50,353 nt of DNA. Source: JACDAE01 sp034438015. GTDB taxonomy: Bacteria > Chloroflexota > Ktedonobacteria > Ktedonobacterales > Ktedonobacteraceae. The position numbers and the translations under genes were made by a program. This document shows, one piece after another, positions 27,201 through 35,532 of this stretch. The stretch covers positions 1-50,353 of the forward strand of contig DAOTTD010000182.1 in NCBI GenBank assembly GCA_034438015.1. Reading direction: 5' to 3'. The notes below the pieces were generated by a model. That model saw only the letters and a program-made list of their open reading frames with translations. It did not search any database and was not told where the DNA came from. The first letter of the stretch is position 1, and each line of letters opens with the position of its first letter.

Positions 27201-28063
27201 AAGAAATCACCGAGGCAGGTGAAGCGCTCTCCTGGAACGACCACGACGAGGCCGACGAGCGACAACACATCATCACGCTTCTCACGAACACGCTGCAACG
27301 GCCCGATCTCGACTTCGAGCAGACCGTGGGACTCACCGAGACGCTGTACGGCAGCGGACCCGATGGCTCCTGCGAACAACTGCAGGCGACGCAGAAATTC
27401 CTGCACCTCGTCCAGCAGACCGACCTTACCTTCGAAGAGAGGATTCAGGTCGTCGAAGCCCTCTATAGGTGCAGTCCGCTCAATTCGCAGGAGAATCAGC
27501 GCGCCGTTGACTCACTGCTAGCGATGGCAAAAGAACCCACCTTGAGCGTCGAGAATGCCATCCAGATCTTCCAGATCCTTTACGACTACGATCTCATAAC
27601 CTCGAACGAAGGGCAGCTTTCGATCCTGGCACGGTTGGCACAGCGCGCCGATATCAGCGCGGAGCAGCGTATTCAGATTGCGCAGGATCTCTACGCAAGC
27701 AGCCCTCCCCATGCCGCAAGCAGACGACAGGCCGCACAGATTCTCTGGCAGCAGGCGCAGAACGAGCAGCTTTCAACAGAGCAGCGCCTGGAAGCCGCCA
27801 CTGTTCCACTCACCATAGGCGATAGCAGCTATCCCGACCGGGCGCAGGCAGTGCGCCTCATCCTCCCGTTCAAACAGGGAGAAGACGCCCGCGCCTACCT
27901 CGAAAAGTACTGGCAGCCCGTCTCTAGCGGCATCCGGAGCGAGCCATCCGATATCCCAGCCATGATCGAGCTTATCCAGCAGAGCCTGCTGCCGACCAGC
28001 GCCCGCGACAAGATCTACAGAACATTGAGGCAGATGGTGCCACACTTCGATACTCTGGGCTGA
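24224..28063 (+). CDS. NACHT-type STAND NTPase with about eleven 39-residue C-terminal repeats
   Basis: A 1279-residue protein. The N-terminal 250 residues are helical without a recognised effector domain. The NACHT module has Walker A GGPGTGKST (about 286-294), Walker B LLFLFDGLDEV (about 373-383), TSRPVGYELFGF, and ARNPLLLTIITTLHR followed by GFIHETFQEYFAA. From about residue 790 to 1220 a repeat of roughly 39 residues with consensus LSFEQRIQVAEALYSSSP occurs about eleven times, with degenerate copies; this is probably a helical sensor solenoid. Such proteins are NLR-like and often antiviral. The gene stands alone behind its own promoter (24121-24149), next to the element junction. Confidence 0.8.
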   Translation: MSVDPISLAIVLLVKSASSWLPAIGETLLHSDIEAGQDWLFGWFIRWQKKRKQVQRLQQALGKAAVRGISSFRAQPERDQYRNILAVLAQPGFHNEELRREALRLFTLSDAPDLQALSDIYNRARRVQTLALPQPSAPVDATPYLAAFFSALLNELYNDEVFGEQVRQVLDARAAKTTQERLPQIAEGIQELTAGVKQILRAVAPDYTTQQFEQDVTAYLSYVERTYDSLKLPRVIPEDLGDQDAELDAIFVPQHITLIDTTQSKKQEFASITSLLQSSPYVVLLGGPGTGKSTVTRYLAWSHATARLLHRAPANLSLLSGKPVPLRIELHDFSDISTQQPDISLFSYMTEIVLERMNIHVAPQVFDVLLKQNALLFLFDGLDEVVDQDERRRLIDAIEEIAQHYRGNSILVTSRPVGYELFGFSTRWFTHGTLQEFDDEQIHLFLKRWYTNILRLSPLPYDDQKELESLYQTLKGNPRLHTLARNPLLLTIITTLHRTERLPDRRVHVYDRCADLLLDTWSRRRGTNGRWQGMQMTRDVQRACIAHLGFILYERLQDANNAGGEGGVFCSDCLTLPQMQAEVERFLKSRQLFSAEERQIEAERFLDLMRTETGLIVKRGKDESGEDLYGFIHETFQEYFAALDVYFRQADPPPPDRPGEDANAILNAFLTQHLHDPHWQEVILLLFGKLGPGRATTQLQLILDPVDSKVCCRSTYTDIIQQDLFFACSCLKEEITLQNRLVVEIITRLSEVISTSPFPSQRNHAICALASLLSTQQYSQPGRMALLNLLTRSTLAESTRIQIAQALYSSNPADTDLRMQAQQALAILAQSAERAPGSALQAAQALYECYPVGSAGQLNAVQMMLETATKQQLSFEQTIQVIRTFLRRSSTTPEAAQLVSKRLLDWLQSSETTFEQVRLAVDALSYSATTGALSAWESAADKLLALMNTPDATFAQILEGTYTLYQVPVQSQRRLQVARLLLEAVSRPGASIEEITEAGEALSWNDHDEADERQHIITLLTNTLQRPDLDFEQTVGLTETLYGSGPDGSCEQLQATQKFLHLVQQTDLTFEERIQVVEALYRCSPLNSQENQRAVDSLLAMAKEPTLSVENAIQIFQILYDYDLITSNEGQLSILARLAQRADISAEQRIQIAQDLYASSPPHAASRRQAAQILWQQAQNEQLSTEQRLEAATVPLTIGDSSYPDRAQAVRLILPFKQGEDARAYLEKYWQPVSSGIRSEPSDIPAMIELIQQSLLPTSARDKIYRTLRQMVPHFDTLG

Positions 28064-28093
28064 AACTGGATAGCTATATTTCGATCCTTCATT

Positions 28094-28121
28094 TTGAAAA
28101 TGCGCATTGGCAATGTATACT
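28094..28121 (+). promoter_or_regulatory. Sigma-70-like promoter of the Rpn-like gene
   Basis: TTGAAA at 28094-28099 and TATACT at 28116-28121 with a 16-base spacer, about 44 bases before ATG 28165. Confidence 0.55.
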
Positions 28122-28164
28122 ATGCATGAGGAAGGTGGCAGATGTATAATGCAAGGATCGATAA

Positions 28165-29094
28165 ATGAATCAACAATCTTATGATAACTCTATCAAGGGC
28201 ATTTTCAAAGAAGACGCGGAAGAGCTGATTCCAATTCTTCTTGAAGGTGCCAGATTTACCAACGTATTCGACATTGAAGTACTTCGCCCACCGATGCGCA
28301 CTGACAGCACATATGGTATCCTATACCAGGGCAGATCAGCAATCCTGCAAATGGAATTCCAGGCAGGCGAGGACGAAGATATTGTCTACCGATCGCTTAT
28401 CTATCACGCGGGCCTGTTGCGTGATTATAGGCTGCCCATCATCTCGATCATAGTCTATCTCTTCAAAGCAACAGGCAACCGATCGCCGCTCAGAGAGACT
28501 ATCGGAAACGAAGAACTGCTCGTCTTTCACTTCAGGGTGATTGAGATATGGTCCCTGGATGCACGGAAGTATATAGCAAGGCGCGAGATCAGCATGTACC
28601 CATTGCTGCCGGCAATGAGCAATGCTGATGCAGAACTCCTGCTACAGGCAATAGACGAACTTGTAGCGCGTTATAAATATAATGAGGCAAAGCTAGCACG
28701 GCGACTACTATGGCTTAGCGTATTCTTATATCGCACCCAAATGGTGTCGTCGCAGGATAAAAAGAAAGTGAGGGAGCGTTTGGACGCCTTTGAGTATCTC
28801 CTGGAAAATGATGAGTTTGTGCAAAAACAGCGCGCACTGGGATTTTCCCAGGGCGAAGAAAAGGGCAAAATCGAGGGCAAAATCGAGGGCAGAGTTGAAG
28901 GCGAGATAGCCGCGACACGGCAAGTCTTGCAGACGCTCGTTAAGAAGCTCTATCCATCTCTCGCCGTACTGGCGGAGCAGCGTGTAGAGCAGACACAAAA
29001 GGTCGACGCGCTCCGCACGGTGATCGGATTGATCGTCGAAGCGCCCGACGAGGCTACGGCCCGTGCGGTGCTCGACTCTTTGCTCACCGCCTGA
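28165..29094 (+). CDS. Rpn/DUF4351-type PD-(D/E)XK-like protein
   Basis: The 309-residue protein has a PD-(D/E)XK-like core with Asp47 in DSTYGILYQG and Glu64-x-Gln66 in AILQMEFQAG, as in cyanobacterial and Chloroflexi Rpn-type proteins. RSLIYHAGLLRDY follows. The C-terminal part is charged with a short GKIEGKIEGRVEGEI repeat, typical of these families, and a helical tail. Rpn proteins are recombination-promoting nucleases or defence-like nucleases; activity here is not established. Its own promoter precedes it and AAGGAT lies before ATG 28165. Confidence 0.7.
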   Translation: MNQQSYDNSIKGIFKEDAEELIPILLEGARFTNVFDIEVLRPPMRTDSTYGILYQGRSAILQMEFQAGEDEDIVYRSLIYHAGLLRDYRLPIISIIVYLFKATGNRSPLRETIGNEELLVFHFRVIEIWSLDARKYIARREISMYPLLPAMSNADAELLLQAIDELVARYKYNEAKLARRLLWLSVFLYRTQMVSSQDKKKVRERLDAFEYLLENDEFVQKQRALGFSQGEEKGKIEGKIEGRVEGEIAATRQVLQTLVKKLYPSLAVLAEQRVEQTQKVDALRTVIGLIVEAPDEATARAVLDSLLTA

Positions 29095-29105
29095 CGAAGA
29101 TCGGT

Positions 29106-29143
29106 CGCATGTGCAGATGCCACAATGCTCATCTGCACATGCG
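29106..29143 (+). terminator. 14-bp perfect stem hairpin after the Rpn-like gene
   Basis: CGCATGTGCAGATG (29106-29119) pairs perfectly with 29130-29143 around a 10-base loop, 12 bases after the stop codon. No T-run follows. A terminator or mRNA 3' end stabiliser is likely. Confidence 0.5.
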
Positions 29144-29192
29144 CAGGGGATTAGCGCAATCAGTGTATCAGTCGAAGCGAGCATGACAGCAC

Positions 29193-29223
29193 TTGACATA
29201 TAAGCATTTTCTTAACATATAAT
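29193..29223 (+). promoter_or_regulatory. Promoter-like pair before the 29321 gene
   Basis: TTGACA at 29193-29198 and TATAAT at 29218-29223 are both consensus, but the spacer is 19 bases, longer than ideal. The predicted start near 29230 would make the in-frame codon at 29228 too early and supports ATG 29321 as the true start. Confidence 0.5.
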
Positions 29224-29320
29224 TATTATGGTCCAACAGGCATATTGCTTGCCTGCGCTGTACCATGATCAATCAATGGAGAAGGGTAGCCTTCTCCCTG
29301 TCTACGCGAAAGGCTCAATA

Positions 29321-29566
29321 ATGGCCAGTAACATTTTCCGCCTGCTTGCGGATGAAGAGAAGTTTACCGATGAACTGTACGCTTTCGTGACCGACTCTAA
29401 TGCGGACCACCGCAACGAGCGCGATATCATCAATGCACTACACGAGGTGGCCCCACAGATCGTTTCGGTGGCTGAATGCATGGTCATCGATGGCGTCGAT
29501 GAGCGGCACTTTGTCGCGAACTACGTGCACGCGATCCTGGGAGGCGAGGGGCTGTCGGAGAACTGA
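29321..29566 (+). CDS. Hypothetical 81-residue protein
   Basis: I chose ATG 29321 (MASNIFRLLADEEKFTDELY) because GAAAGG lies before it and a promoter-like pair lies upstream. An earlier in-frame start at 29228 would precede or coincide with the transcription start. The protein is acidic and helical. No known family recognised. It is convergent with rsmE, 47 bases away. Confidence 0.55.
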   Translation: MASNIFRLLADEEKFTDELYAFVTDSNADHRNERDIINALHEVAPQIVSVAECMVIDGVDERHFVANYVHAILGGEGLSEN

Positions 29567-29613
29567 TAGATAGCCTTCAATGGAGCCGCTACCTCTCTCG
29601 TGACGCCGGGTTC

Positions 29614-30357
29614 CTACTCCAGTTCATACATGACGCTGGCAACAGTCGCGAGGGCAGCCGTCTCGGCGCGCAGGATGCGGGTGCCCAGCGTGACCGGCTG
29701 CACTCCGTGTTGTCGCGCCTGCGAGACCTCTTCAGCCAACAGACCACCCTCCGGCCCAATGAAGAGCACGATGGTAAGCGGGCTCTTTTTCTCCCTTCGT
29801 TCGATGACCTTTAATGCGTCGCGCAGGCTGTAATCACGCTCTTCCTCCCACGGAATTAGCGCGACGGCACCGGGAGGGATATCGTTGAGCGCCTGTGTGA
29901 AGGGGCGAATGGGGTGCAGTTCGGGGATACGCGCACGCCCACACTGCTCGGTGGCCTCCTGGAGAATACGCTGCCAGCGCTGCCGCTTGCCAGGTCCGGC
30001 ATCTTCCAGGCCAGGCGCAGAGCGACGGCAGAGAATGGGCGCGAAGACCGCAACGCCCAGCTCCGTGCCTTTCTCCAGTATCCACTCGAAGCGGGCCGAT
30101 TTGAGCAGGCCCTGGCAGAGGATGATATGCACCGGCGAATCTGGCTTGCCCGCACGGCGCTCGATCAGTTCTACCTCGACGTCTTTACGTCCGCTCCTGG
30201 TGACGGTACAGAGCGCCTCGTCGCCGCTGTTGTCGAGCAGCAAGAGCTGCTCGCCGACGGCAAGGTGCAGGACGTCTCTGACCTGGTGGGCGAGCTTCTC
30301 AGGAAGTTGAATGGTCTCGCTTTGCAGCAGTTCGGGTGCGACGAAAAAACGATGCAT
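29614..30357 (-). CDS. rsmE: 16S rRNA (uracil-1498-N3)-methyltransferase RsmE
   Basis: At 247 residues it has normal family length. The SPOUT-fold signature is clear: ILEKGTELGV in the middle, FIGPEGGLLAEEV and LGTRILRAETAALAT at the end, which form the knotted SAM site. RsmE methylates U1498 of 16S rRNA in the decoding region. It starts 5 bases after the prmA stop, so the two methyltransferase genes form the common prmA-rsmE pair and rsmE is probably translationally coupled. Confidence 0.93.
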   Translation of the reverse strand: MHRFFVAPELLQSETIQLPEKLAHQVRDVLHLAVGEQLLLLDNSGDEALCTVTRSGRKDVEVELIERRAGKPDSPVHIILCQGLLKSARFEWILEKGTELGVAVFAPILCRRSAPGLEDAGPGKRQRWQRILQEATEQCGRARIPELHPIRPFTQALNDIPPGAVALIPWEEERDYSLRDALKVIERREKKSPLTIVLFIGPEGGLLAEEVSQARQHGVQPVTLGTRILRAETAALATVASVMYELE

Positions 30358-30362
30358 GGCTG

Positions 30363-31283
30363 TTATTCTCGTTTGCGCCAGACCAGCGCCAGCCAGTCTT
30401 CGATCATTACCTGCTCGATCTGTTCCAGGCCCGCCGCCTGTAGAGGGCCTTCGGCATCCTGACGCCGTGCCTCAATGATGCCGCTGGTGATGAGCACGCC
30501 GCCCGGTGTCAGGACGCGCGCCAGTTGCGGAGCGATCGAACCGATGATGTGGGCGATGATATTCGCCAGCACCAGATCATACCGGCCCGCCAGGCGTTCG
30601 GCCTCCGCATCGTCGAGGATGCCCAGCACGACCTTGACGCGCTCGCTCAGACCGTTTATGGCGACGTTTGCCGCAGCGCTCTCGGCGGCGACGCTACTAT
30701 TATCAATGGCATAGACGCTCTCGGCGCCCAGTTTTGCGGCGGCAATGGAGAGGATGCCCGATCCGGTGCCAACGTCCAGGACGCGCATACCAGGCCGAAC
30801 ACGCTTCTCAAGCTCTTCCAGGCACATGCGCGTGGTAGGATGCAGACCCGTACCAAAGGCCATACCGGGATCGAGCGTGAGCACGACTTCATACGGCTTT
30901 GGCGTGTATTCGCGCCAGGAGGGCCGAATAACCAGGCGGCGTCCGATATGCGTAACGTGGAAGTAGTCCTTCCAGGCGTTGGCCCAGTCTTCTTCGTTGA
31001 CCGTGCGCGTCTCCAGCCTGCCAACGAAGTGTGCGCCAAGGCTCGCCAGGTGCCAGAGCCCCTCCTCTATGTGCTGGCGCGCCTCCTTTTCCTTACCGTC
31101 GAGAGGCAGATAGGCGCGCACATGCACCGGCTGCCCCGTGAGGATGCGGTACTCCTGGCCCTCGTCGATCAGCTCTATCGGCTCCTCGATCACAACGCCC
31201 TCGGACGTGTAGCGGCTCAGCAGCTCGCTGACCGATTCGACCGCATCGGGATGTACCTGAACGGCCAGCTCTAACCAATACAT
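30363..31283 (-). CDS. prmA: Ribosomal protein L11 methyltransferase PrmA
   Basis: The 306-residue protein has the PrmA N-terminal domain (YWLELAVQVHPDAVESVSELL) and class I methyltransferase motifs: GTGLHPTTRMCLEEL, VLDVGTGSGILSIAAAKLGA, and DLVLANIIAHII, whose Asn is the PrmA-type motif IV. It trimethylates ribosomal protein L11. The ribosome site before ATG 31283 is weak (AGGA). It is the first gene of a pair with rsmE. Confidence 0.93.
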   Translation of the reverse strand: MYWLELAVQVHPDAVESVSELLSRYTSEGVVIEEPIELIDEGQEYRILTGQPVHVRAYLPLDGKEKEARQHIEEGLWHLASLGAHFVGRLETRTVNEEDWANAWKDYFHVTHIGRRLVIRPSWREYTPKPYEVVLTLDPGMAFGTGLHPTTRMCLEELEKRVRPGMRVLDVGTGSGILSIAAAKLGAESVYAIDNSSVAAESAAANVAINGLSERVKVVLGILDDAEAERLAGRYDLVLANIIAHIIGSIAPQLARVLTPGGVLITSGIIEARRQDAEGPLQAAGLEQIEQVMIEDWLALVWRKRE

Positions 31284-31310
31284 TTACAATAATCCTACTC
31301 TCAAAGCACC

Positions 31311-32207
31311 CTACGCGGGGTGCACTTCCACAATATAATAGTCATACGTGGCCTTGATCTGAAAACCACAGGAGGTATAAAGGGCTATCGCCGCAACGTT
31401 ATCGACCTCCACATCGAGCATAATCGGCTTCTGGCCCTCGGAGCGCATGATGCGAATCGCCTCCTCCAACATCTGCCGCCCGTAGCCACGCCTCCTGTAG
31501 TCGGGCACCACACCGAAGGCATAGATGCCGATTCCCTCGTCGAACTCGTCCAGGCGCAGCGAACCCACAAGCTCCTTACAGCTCACCTCGCCCTCGCCAA
31601 AGGTCGCGAGATAGAAACGGCGCTGCGGGTCCTGCCAGAATTGCACCAGCTTCGTGCGCACGAAAAGTTCAGGATCGTTAAAACTGGCCGCCTGCACGGT
31701 GACAAGTGCATCCAGGTCGCTCCTTGCAGCCTGGCGAAAAAAGAGGCGCTCGTCAAACGCGTTGCTATCGCGAAAGTCTGCCAGGAACATTTCGTGCTCT
31801 GCAAAGCCATGCCGGGCGTCGATAGCTTTTACGCATGCCTGGCCCGCTACCGAAGAACGCTCGCAGACAAGATCAAGGCGATGTATACCGCTATTGATGC
31901 ACTCCTCTCTGGTGGCTGCGAACAGCGCGTTGAAGATGCCCTGACGCCTGAAAGCAGGATGCACCATGGCGACGACCTCTCGCTCCTCTGCACCCCAGTT
32001 ATCCAGGCCGAGATATCCCAGCAGACGACCATCTCTATAATAGAGAAAATCAGTGACCACATTGCCCGGACGCGTGCGCAACATGCCAAAGTCCAGGCGC
32101 ATATGCAGGTCCTCGTAGCGATTGCAGAGATCGCTAAGCTGCTCGATCTCTGCCCGCTCGGCCTGCGTCAATGTCGATTTTTTCACAAGACCCTGTACCT
32201 GGGACAT
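31311..32207 (-). CDS. Tandem GNAT-family acetyltransferase
   Basis: Two GNAT units in 298 residues. The first has MVHPAFRRQGIFNALF; the second has FGVVPDYRRRGYGRQMLEEA and NVAAIALYTSCGF, the acetyl-CoA-binding motifs. Tandem GNATs of this size include mycothiol synthase (MshD). Nothing specific ties this one to that pathway beyond an inositol-phosphate synthase gene 3.3 kb away, so the substrate is left open. AAGGAGG lies 6 bases before ATG 32207. Confidence 0.75.
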   Translation of the reverse strand: MSQVQGLVKKSTLTQAERAEIEQLSDLCNRYEDLHMRLDFGMLRTRPGNVVTDFLYYRDGRLLGYLGLDNWGAEEREVVAMVHPAFRRQGIFNALFAATREECINSGIHRLDLVCERSSVAGQACVKAIDARHGFAEHEMFLADFRDSNAFDERLFFRQAARSDLDALVTVQAASFNDPELFVRTKLVQFWQDPQRRFYLATFGEGEVSCKELVGSLRLDEFDEGIGIYAFGVVPDYRRRGYGRQMLEEAIRIMRSEGQKPIMLDVEVDNVAAIALYTSCGFQIKATYDYYIVEVHPA

Positions 32208-32296
32208 CTATGCCTCCTTGACATAAAACGAGAGCGGGCGACCGTCTTTATGCAATCGCCTGCTGTTTGCTAACGTCCTTGCAGTCTTCCGCGACA

Positions 32297-34027
32297 TCAA
32301 AACACCGCAGGCTCCATGTACTCTCCGAAGGCTGCACGGAACACATCTATGATCTCGCCCAGAGTAGCATACGCCTGCGCGCATTCTATTAGCGCCGGCA
32401 TAGTATTCTCCGTCCCCTCGCAGGCGCAGCGCAGATCGTCCAGAGCACGCTTCACGGCGGACGCACTGCGCTCACTGCGCACGCGCTGCAGGCGTGCGAT
32501 GTGCGCCTTCTCGCCTTCGTAATCGACGTAGAGCGTGGGAATTTTGACGTTCTCGTTAGAGATGTAGTCGTTGACGCCAACGATGGTGCGCTGGTGCTGG
32601 TCGATCTCCTGCTGATAGCGGTACGCCGACTCGGCGATCTCGCGTTGGAAGAAGCCATTCTGAATACAGGCCAGCACGCCGCCGAGGGCTTCGATGCGAT
32701 TGAGGTAGTCCATTGCCACGCGCTCGGTCTCATCGGTCAGTTGTTCGATGAAGTAAGAGCCGCCCAGTGGATCGACGGTATTGACGACGCCGCTCTCACT
32801 GGCAATGATCTGCTGCGTACGCAGGGCGATCAACGCCGCGCGCTCTGTAGGCAGGGCCAGTGCCTCATCGAGCGAGTTCGTATGCAGGGAATTCGTGCCG
32901 CCCAGCACGGCGGCGAGCGCCTGAATAGCGGTTCGCACGATATTGTTATCCGCCTGCTGCGCAGTCAACGATACGCCGGCGGTCTGGGCATGGCAGCGCA
33001 GCATCCACGAGCGCGGATCTTTCGCGCCATAGCGCTCGCGCATCAGCCTGGCCCACAAGCGGCGTCCGGCGCGGAACTTGGCGATCTCCTCGAAGAAGTC
33101 ATTATGCACATCGAAGAAGAACGAGAGGCGCGGCGCGAACTCGTCGATCTTCAGGCCACGCTCCAACGTCGCATCGACGTATGCCAGACCATCGGCGAGC
33201 GTAAAGGCCAGCTCCTGGACCGCTGTAGCACCTGCCTCGCGAATATGGTAGCCGCTGATGCTGATGGTGTTCCAGCGCGGCATGTTGCGCGTGCCGAATT
33301 CGATGGTATCGACGACCAGGCGCATCGAGGGTTCGGGCGGGAAGAGAAACTCTTTTTGCGCAATATATTCTTTCAATATATCGTTCTGCAGCGTTCCGCC
33401 CAGCGAGGCCATGGGGAAGCCGCGCTTCTCAGCGTTGGCGATATACATGGCCCAGATGGCGGCAGCGGGACTATTGATGGTCATCGAGGTTGTGATCTTG
33501 TCCAGGGGCAGGTCGGCGAACAGGATCTCCATATCGGCAAGCGAGGAGACGGCTACACCGCACTTGCCGAACTCGCCTGCGGCCAGTGTATGATCGGTGT
33601 CGTAGCCGTACAGGGTCGCCATATCGAAGGCCGTCGAGAGCCCCGTCTGGCCTTGCTTCAGCAGGTATTTGAAGCGTGCATTGGTATCTTCGGCGGTTCC
33701 GAAGCCCGCGAACATACGCATGGTCCAGGGTTTGGCACGATACATGGTGGGCTGCACGCCGCGTGTATAGGGATACTCACCCGGCAGGGCGAGGTCGCGC
33801 GTGTAGTTGAGTCCAGCGTTGTCCTGCGGCGTGTAGACGCGGCTCACAGGAACGCTGGAGGTCGTGATGAGGTTGTCGCGTTCCGGCAGACGTTCGAGCG
33901 ATTCTTTGACCGTCGTCTCCTCCCACGTGGCACGCTTTACGGTGAGACGCTCCAATTCTGCTTTATCAAAGAGTGTGCCTTGTTCGACAACAGGCTGCTT
34001 TGACTCTGTCGATTTCTGATCAAGCAT
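32297..34027 (-). CDS. Methylmalonyl-CoA mutase family large (alpha) subunit
   Basis: A 576-residue acyl-CoA mutase large subunit: MFAGFGTAEDTNARFKYLL, GLSTAFDMATLYGYDTDH, SMTINSPAAAIWAMY, ISGYHIREAGATAVQE and VVNTVDPLGGSYFIEQLTDE. The B12-binding domain (DxHxxG) is absent, as expected for the two-subunit form, so a small cobalamin subunit must be encoded elsewhere. The substrate could be methylmalonyl-CoA or another branched acyl-CoA. I start it at ATG 34027, which has GGAGGAG before it, rather than at the longer frame at 34093. A thiolase gene lies upstream in the same direction. Confidence 0.88.
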   Translation of the reverse strand: MLDQKSTESKQPVVEQGTLFDKAELERLTVKRATWEETTVKESLERLPERDNLITTSSVPVSRVYTPQDNAGLNYTRDLALPGEYPYTRGVQPTMYRAKPWTMRMFAGFGTAEDTNARFKYLLKQGQTGLSTAFDMATLYGYDTDHTLAAGEFGKCGVAVSSLADMEILFADLPLDKITTSMTINSPAAAIWAMYIANAEKRGFPMASLGGTLQNDILKEYIAQKEFLFPPEPSMRLVVDTIEFGTRNMPRWNTISISGYHIREAGATAVQELAFTLADGLAYVDATLERGLKIDEFAPRLSFFFDVHNDFFEEIAKFRAGRRLWARLMRERYGAKDPRSWMLRCHAQTAGVSLTAQQADNNIVRTAIQALAAVLGGTNSLHTNSLDEALALPTERAALIALRTQQIIASESGVVNTVDPLGGSYFIEQLTDETERVAMDYLNRIEALGGVLACIQNGFFQREIAESAYRYQQEIDQHQRTIVGVNDYISNENVKIPTLYVDYEGEKAHIARLQRVRSERSASAVKRALDDLRCACEGTENTMPALIECAQAYATLGEIIDVFRAAFGEYMEPAVF

Positions 34028-34105
34028 CTTGATACTTCTCCTCCGAGAGTTACAAGGCAAGAAGTGAGTGGCTCCTGCACTTATTTTTAGCAATATATTA
34101 GCTTA

Positions 34106-35287
34106 TTATACTTCAACCGACATAGCGACGGCACCCCCACCACCCAGGCAGAGGGTCGCCAGGCCGCGTCCACCACCGCGGCGACGCAACTCGTGGATCA
34201 GCGTGATAAGGACGCGCGAGCCGCTGGAGCCGATGGGATGTCCCAGGGCGATCGCGCCACCGTTGACGTTGACGCGCGACCAGTCCCAGTCGAGTTCGCG
34301 ACCATTGGCGAGCGCCTGGGCGGCGAATGCCTCGTTGACCTCGATCAGGTCGAAGTCGCCGATCTTGAGGCCCGTGCGCGCCAGGAGACGATGGACGGCG
34401 CGCGGTGGCGCGGCGAAAACGTAGCGCGGCGTGATGGCGGCAGCGGCGTACCCCGTGATGCGCGCCAATATTGTCATATTATGTGCAGCGGCGAACTCGC
34501 GGTCTACCACTACGGTTGCAGAGGCACCATCGCTCAGGCCAGGAGCGTTGCCAGCAGTGATCGTGCCGCCCTCCTGGAAGGCCGGCTTCAGCCGCGCCAG
34601 GGCATCCAGCGAGCTATCGCTGCGAATGGGCTCATCTTTATCGAGCGTGAGCGTGCCCTCCTTCTGCTTGATCTCGACGGGCACGATCTCCTCTTTAAAG
34701 CGACCCTCCTCTGTAGCAGCGGCGGCGCGCTGGTGGCTCTGCAGCGCGAAGCGGTCCTGCTCCTCGCGCGTCACGCCAAATTTTTCGGCGATGATCTCCG
34801 CCTCGTTGCCCATGTGCATATCCTCGAAGGCGCACCACAGACCGTCGTGCACGACGCTATCGACAAGCTTACCATCGCCCATACGATACCCCGTACGAGC
34901 GTTTAACAGGAGATAGGGCGAGGTACTCATGCTCTCCATACCGCCCGCCACAAACGCCTGTGCATCCTCAGCGCGGATCGCCTGGGCAGCCAGCATAACA
35001 GCCTTCAAACCGGAGCCGCACACCTTATTGACGGTCACAGCCGGAATATCGACCGGAAGACCCGCGCGGATCGCGGCCTGGCGAGCGGGCGCCTGGCCGA
35101 CGCCAGCCGAGACGACGTTCCCCATAATCACCTCGTCAATCGCCGCTGGATCGATGCCCGAACGACGAACGGCCTCTCTTATCACGATCGCGCCCAGTTG
35201 CGGGGCGGTAAAGCTGGCGAAGCCGTCCAGAAACTTCCCGGTCGGCGTCCGTGCCGCGCCTACAATAACGGGGATGTGCTCAGTCAT
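34106..35287 (-). CDS. Acetyl-CoA C-acetyltransferase (thiolase)
   Basis: A 393-residue type II thiolase: nucleophile cysteine in NKVCGSGLKAVMLA, GGMESMS, the histidine motif NGGAIALGHPIGSSGSR, and the second cysteine in CLGGGGAVAM near the C-terminus. It catalyses acetoacetyl-CoA formation or cleavage in fatty-acid, polyhydroxyalkanoate or branched-acid metabolism. ATG 35287 follows AGGAGAA; the longer frame to 35344 is not needed. It precedes the mutase gene by about 80 bases, consistent with an acyl-CoA catabolic unit. Confidence 0.92.
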   Translation of the reverse strand: MTEHIPVIVGAARTPTGKFLDGFASFTAPQLGAIVIREAVRRSGIDPAAIDEVIMGNVVSAGVGQAPARQAAIRAGLPVDIPAVTVNKVCGSGLKAVMLAAQAIRAEDAQAFVAGGMESMSTSPYLLLNARTGYRMGDGKLVDSVVHDGLWCAFEDMHMGNEAEIIAEKFGVTREEQDRFALQSHQRAAAATEEGRFKEEIVPVEIKQKEGTLTLDKDEPIRSDSSLDALARLKPAFQEGGTITAGNAPGLSDGASATVVVDREFAAAHNMTILARITGYAAAAITPRYVFAAPPRAVHRLLARTGLKIGDFDLIEVNEAFAAQALANGRELDWDWSRVNVNGGAIALGHPIGSSGSRVLITLIHELRRRGGGRGLATLCLGGGGAVAMSVEV

Positions 35288-35532
35288 GGTGCGTGTTCTC
35301 CTCTGATCGCCACAACGTTGTGGACAGATATATTGGATTTGCATATATGTACAAATTTGTATAGGTCGTCTTTTTCATTGTATCTTCCTGGTGTGCACAT
35401 GGTCAAACGGATACATCAGGGCTTTTCAAAGCTGCATAGCAATCGGCTTTAAATGGGGGTATAGTATTTACATAAGGCAGATAGTATATGCCTGAGGATA
35501 GATCCTGGTGTGACAAAAATTTAGGAGTAAGG

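Noticed and set aside
32501..34003. Plus-strand frame of 500 codons
   Set aside because: Antisense shadow of the clearly identified mutase gene; the product is His/Gly/Arg-rich with no family.
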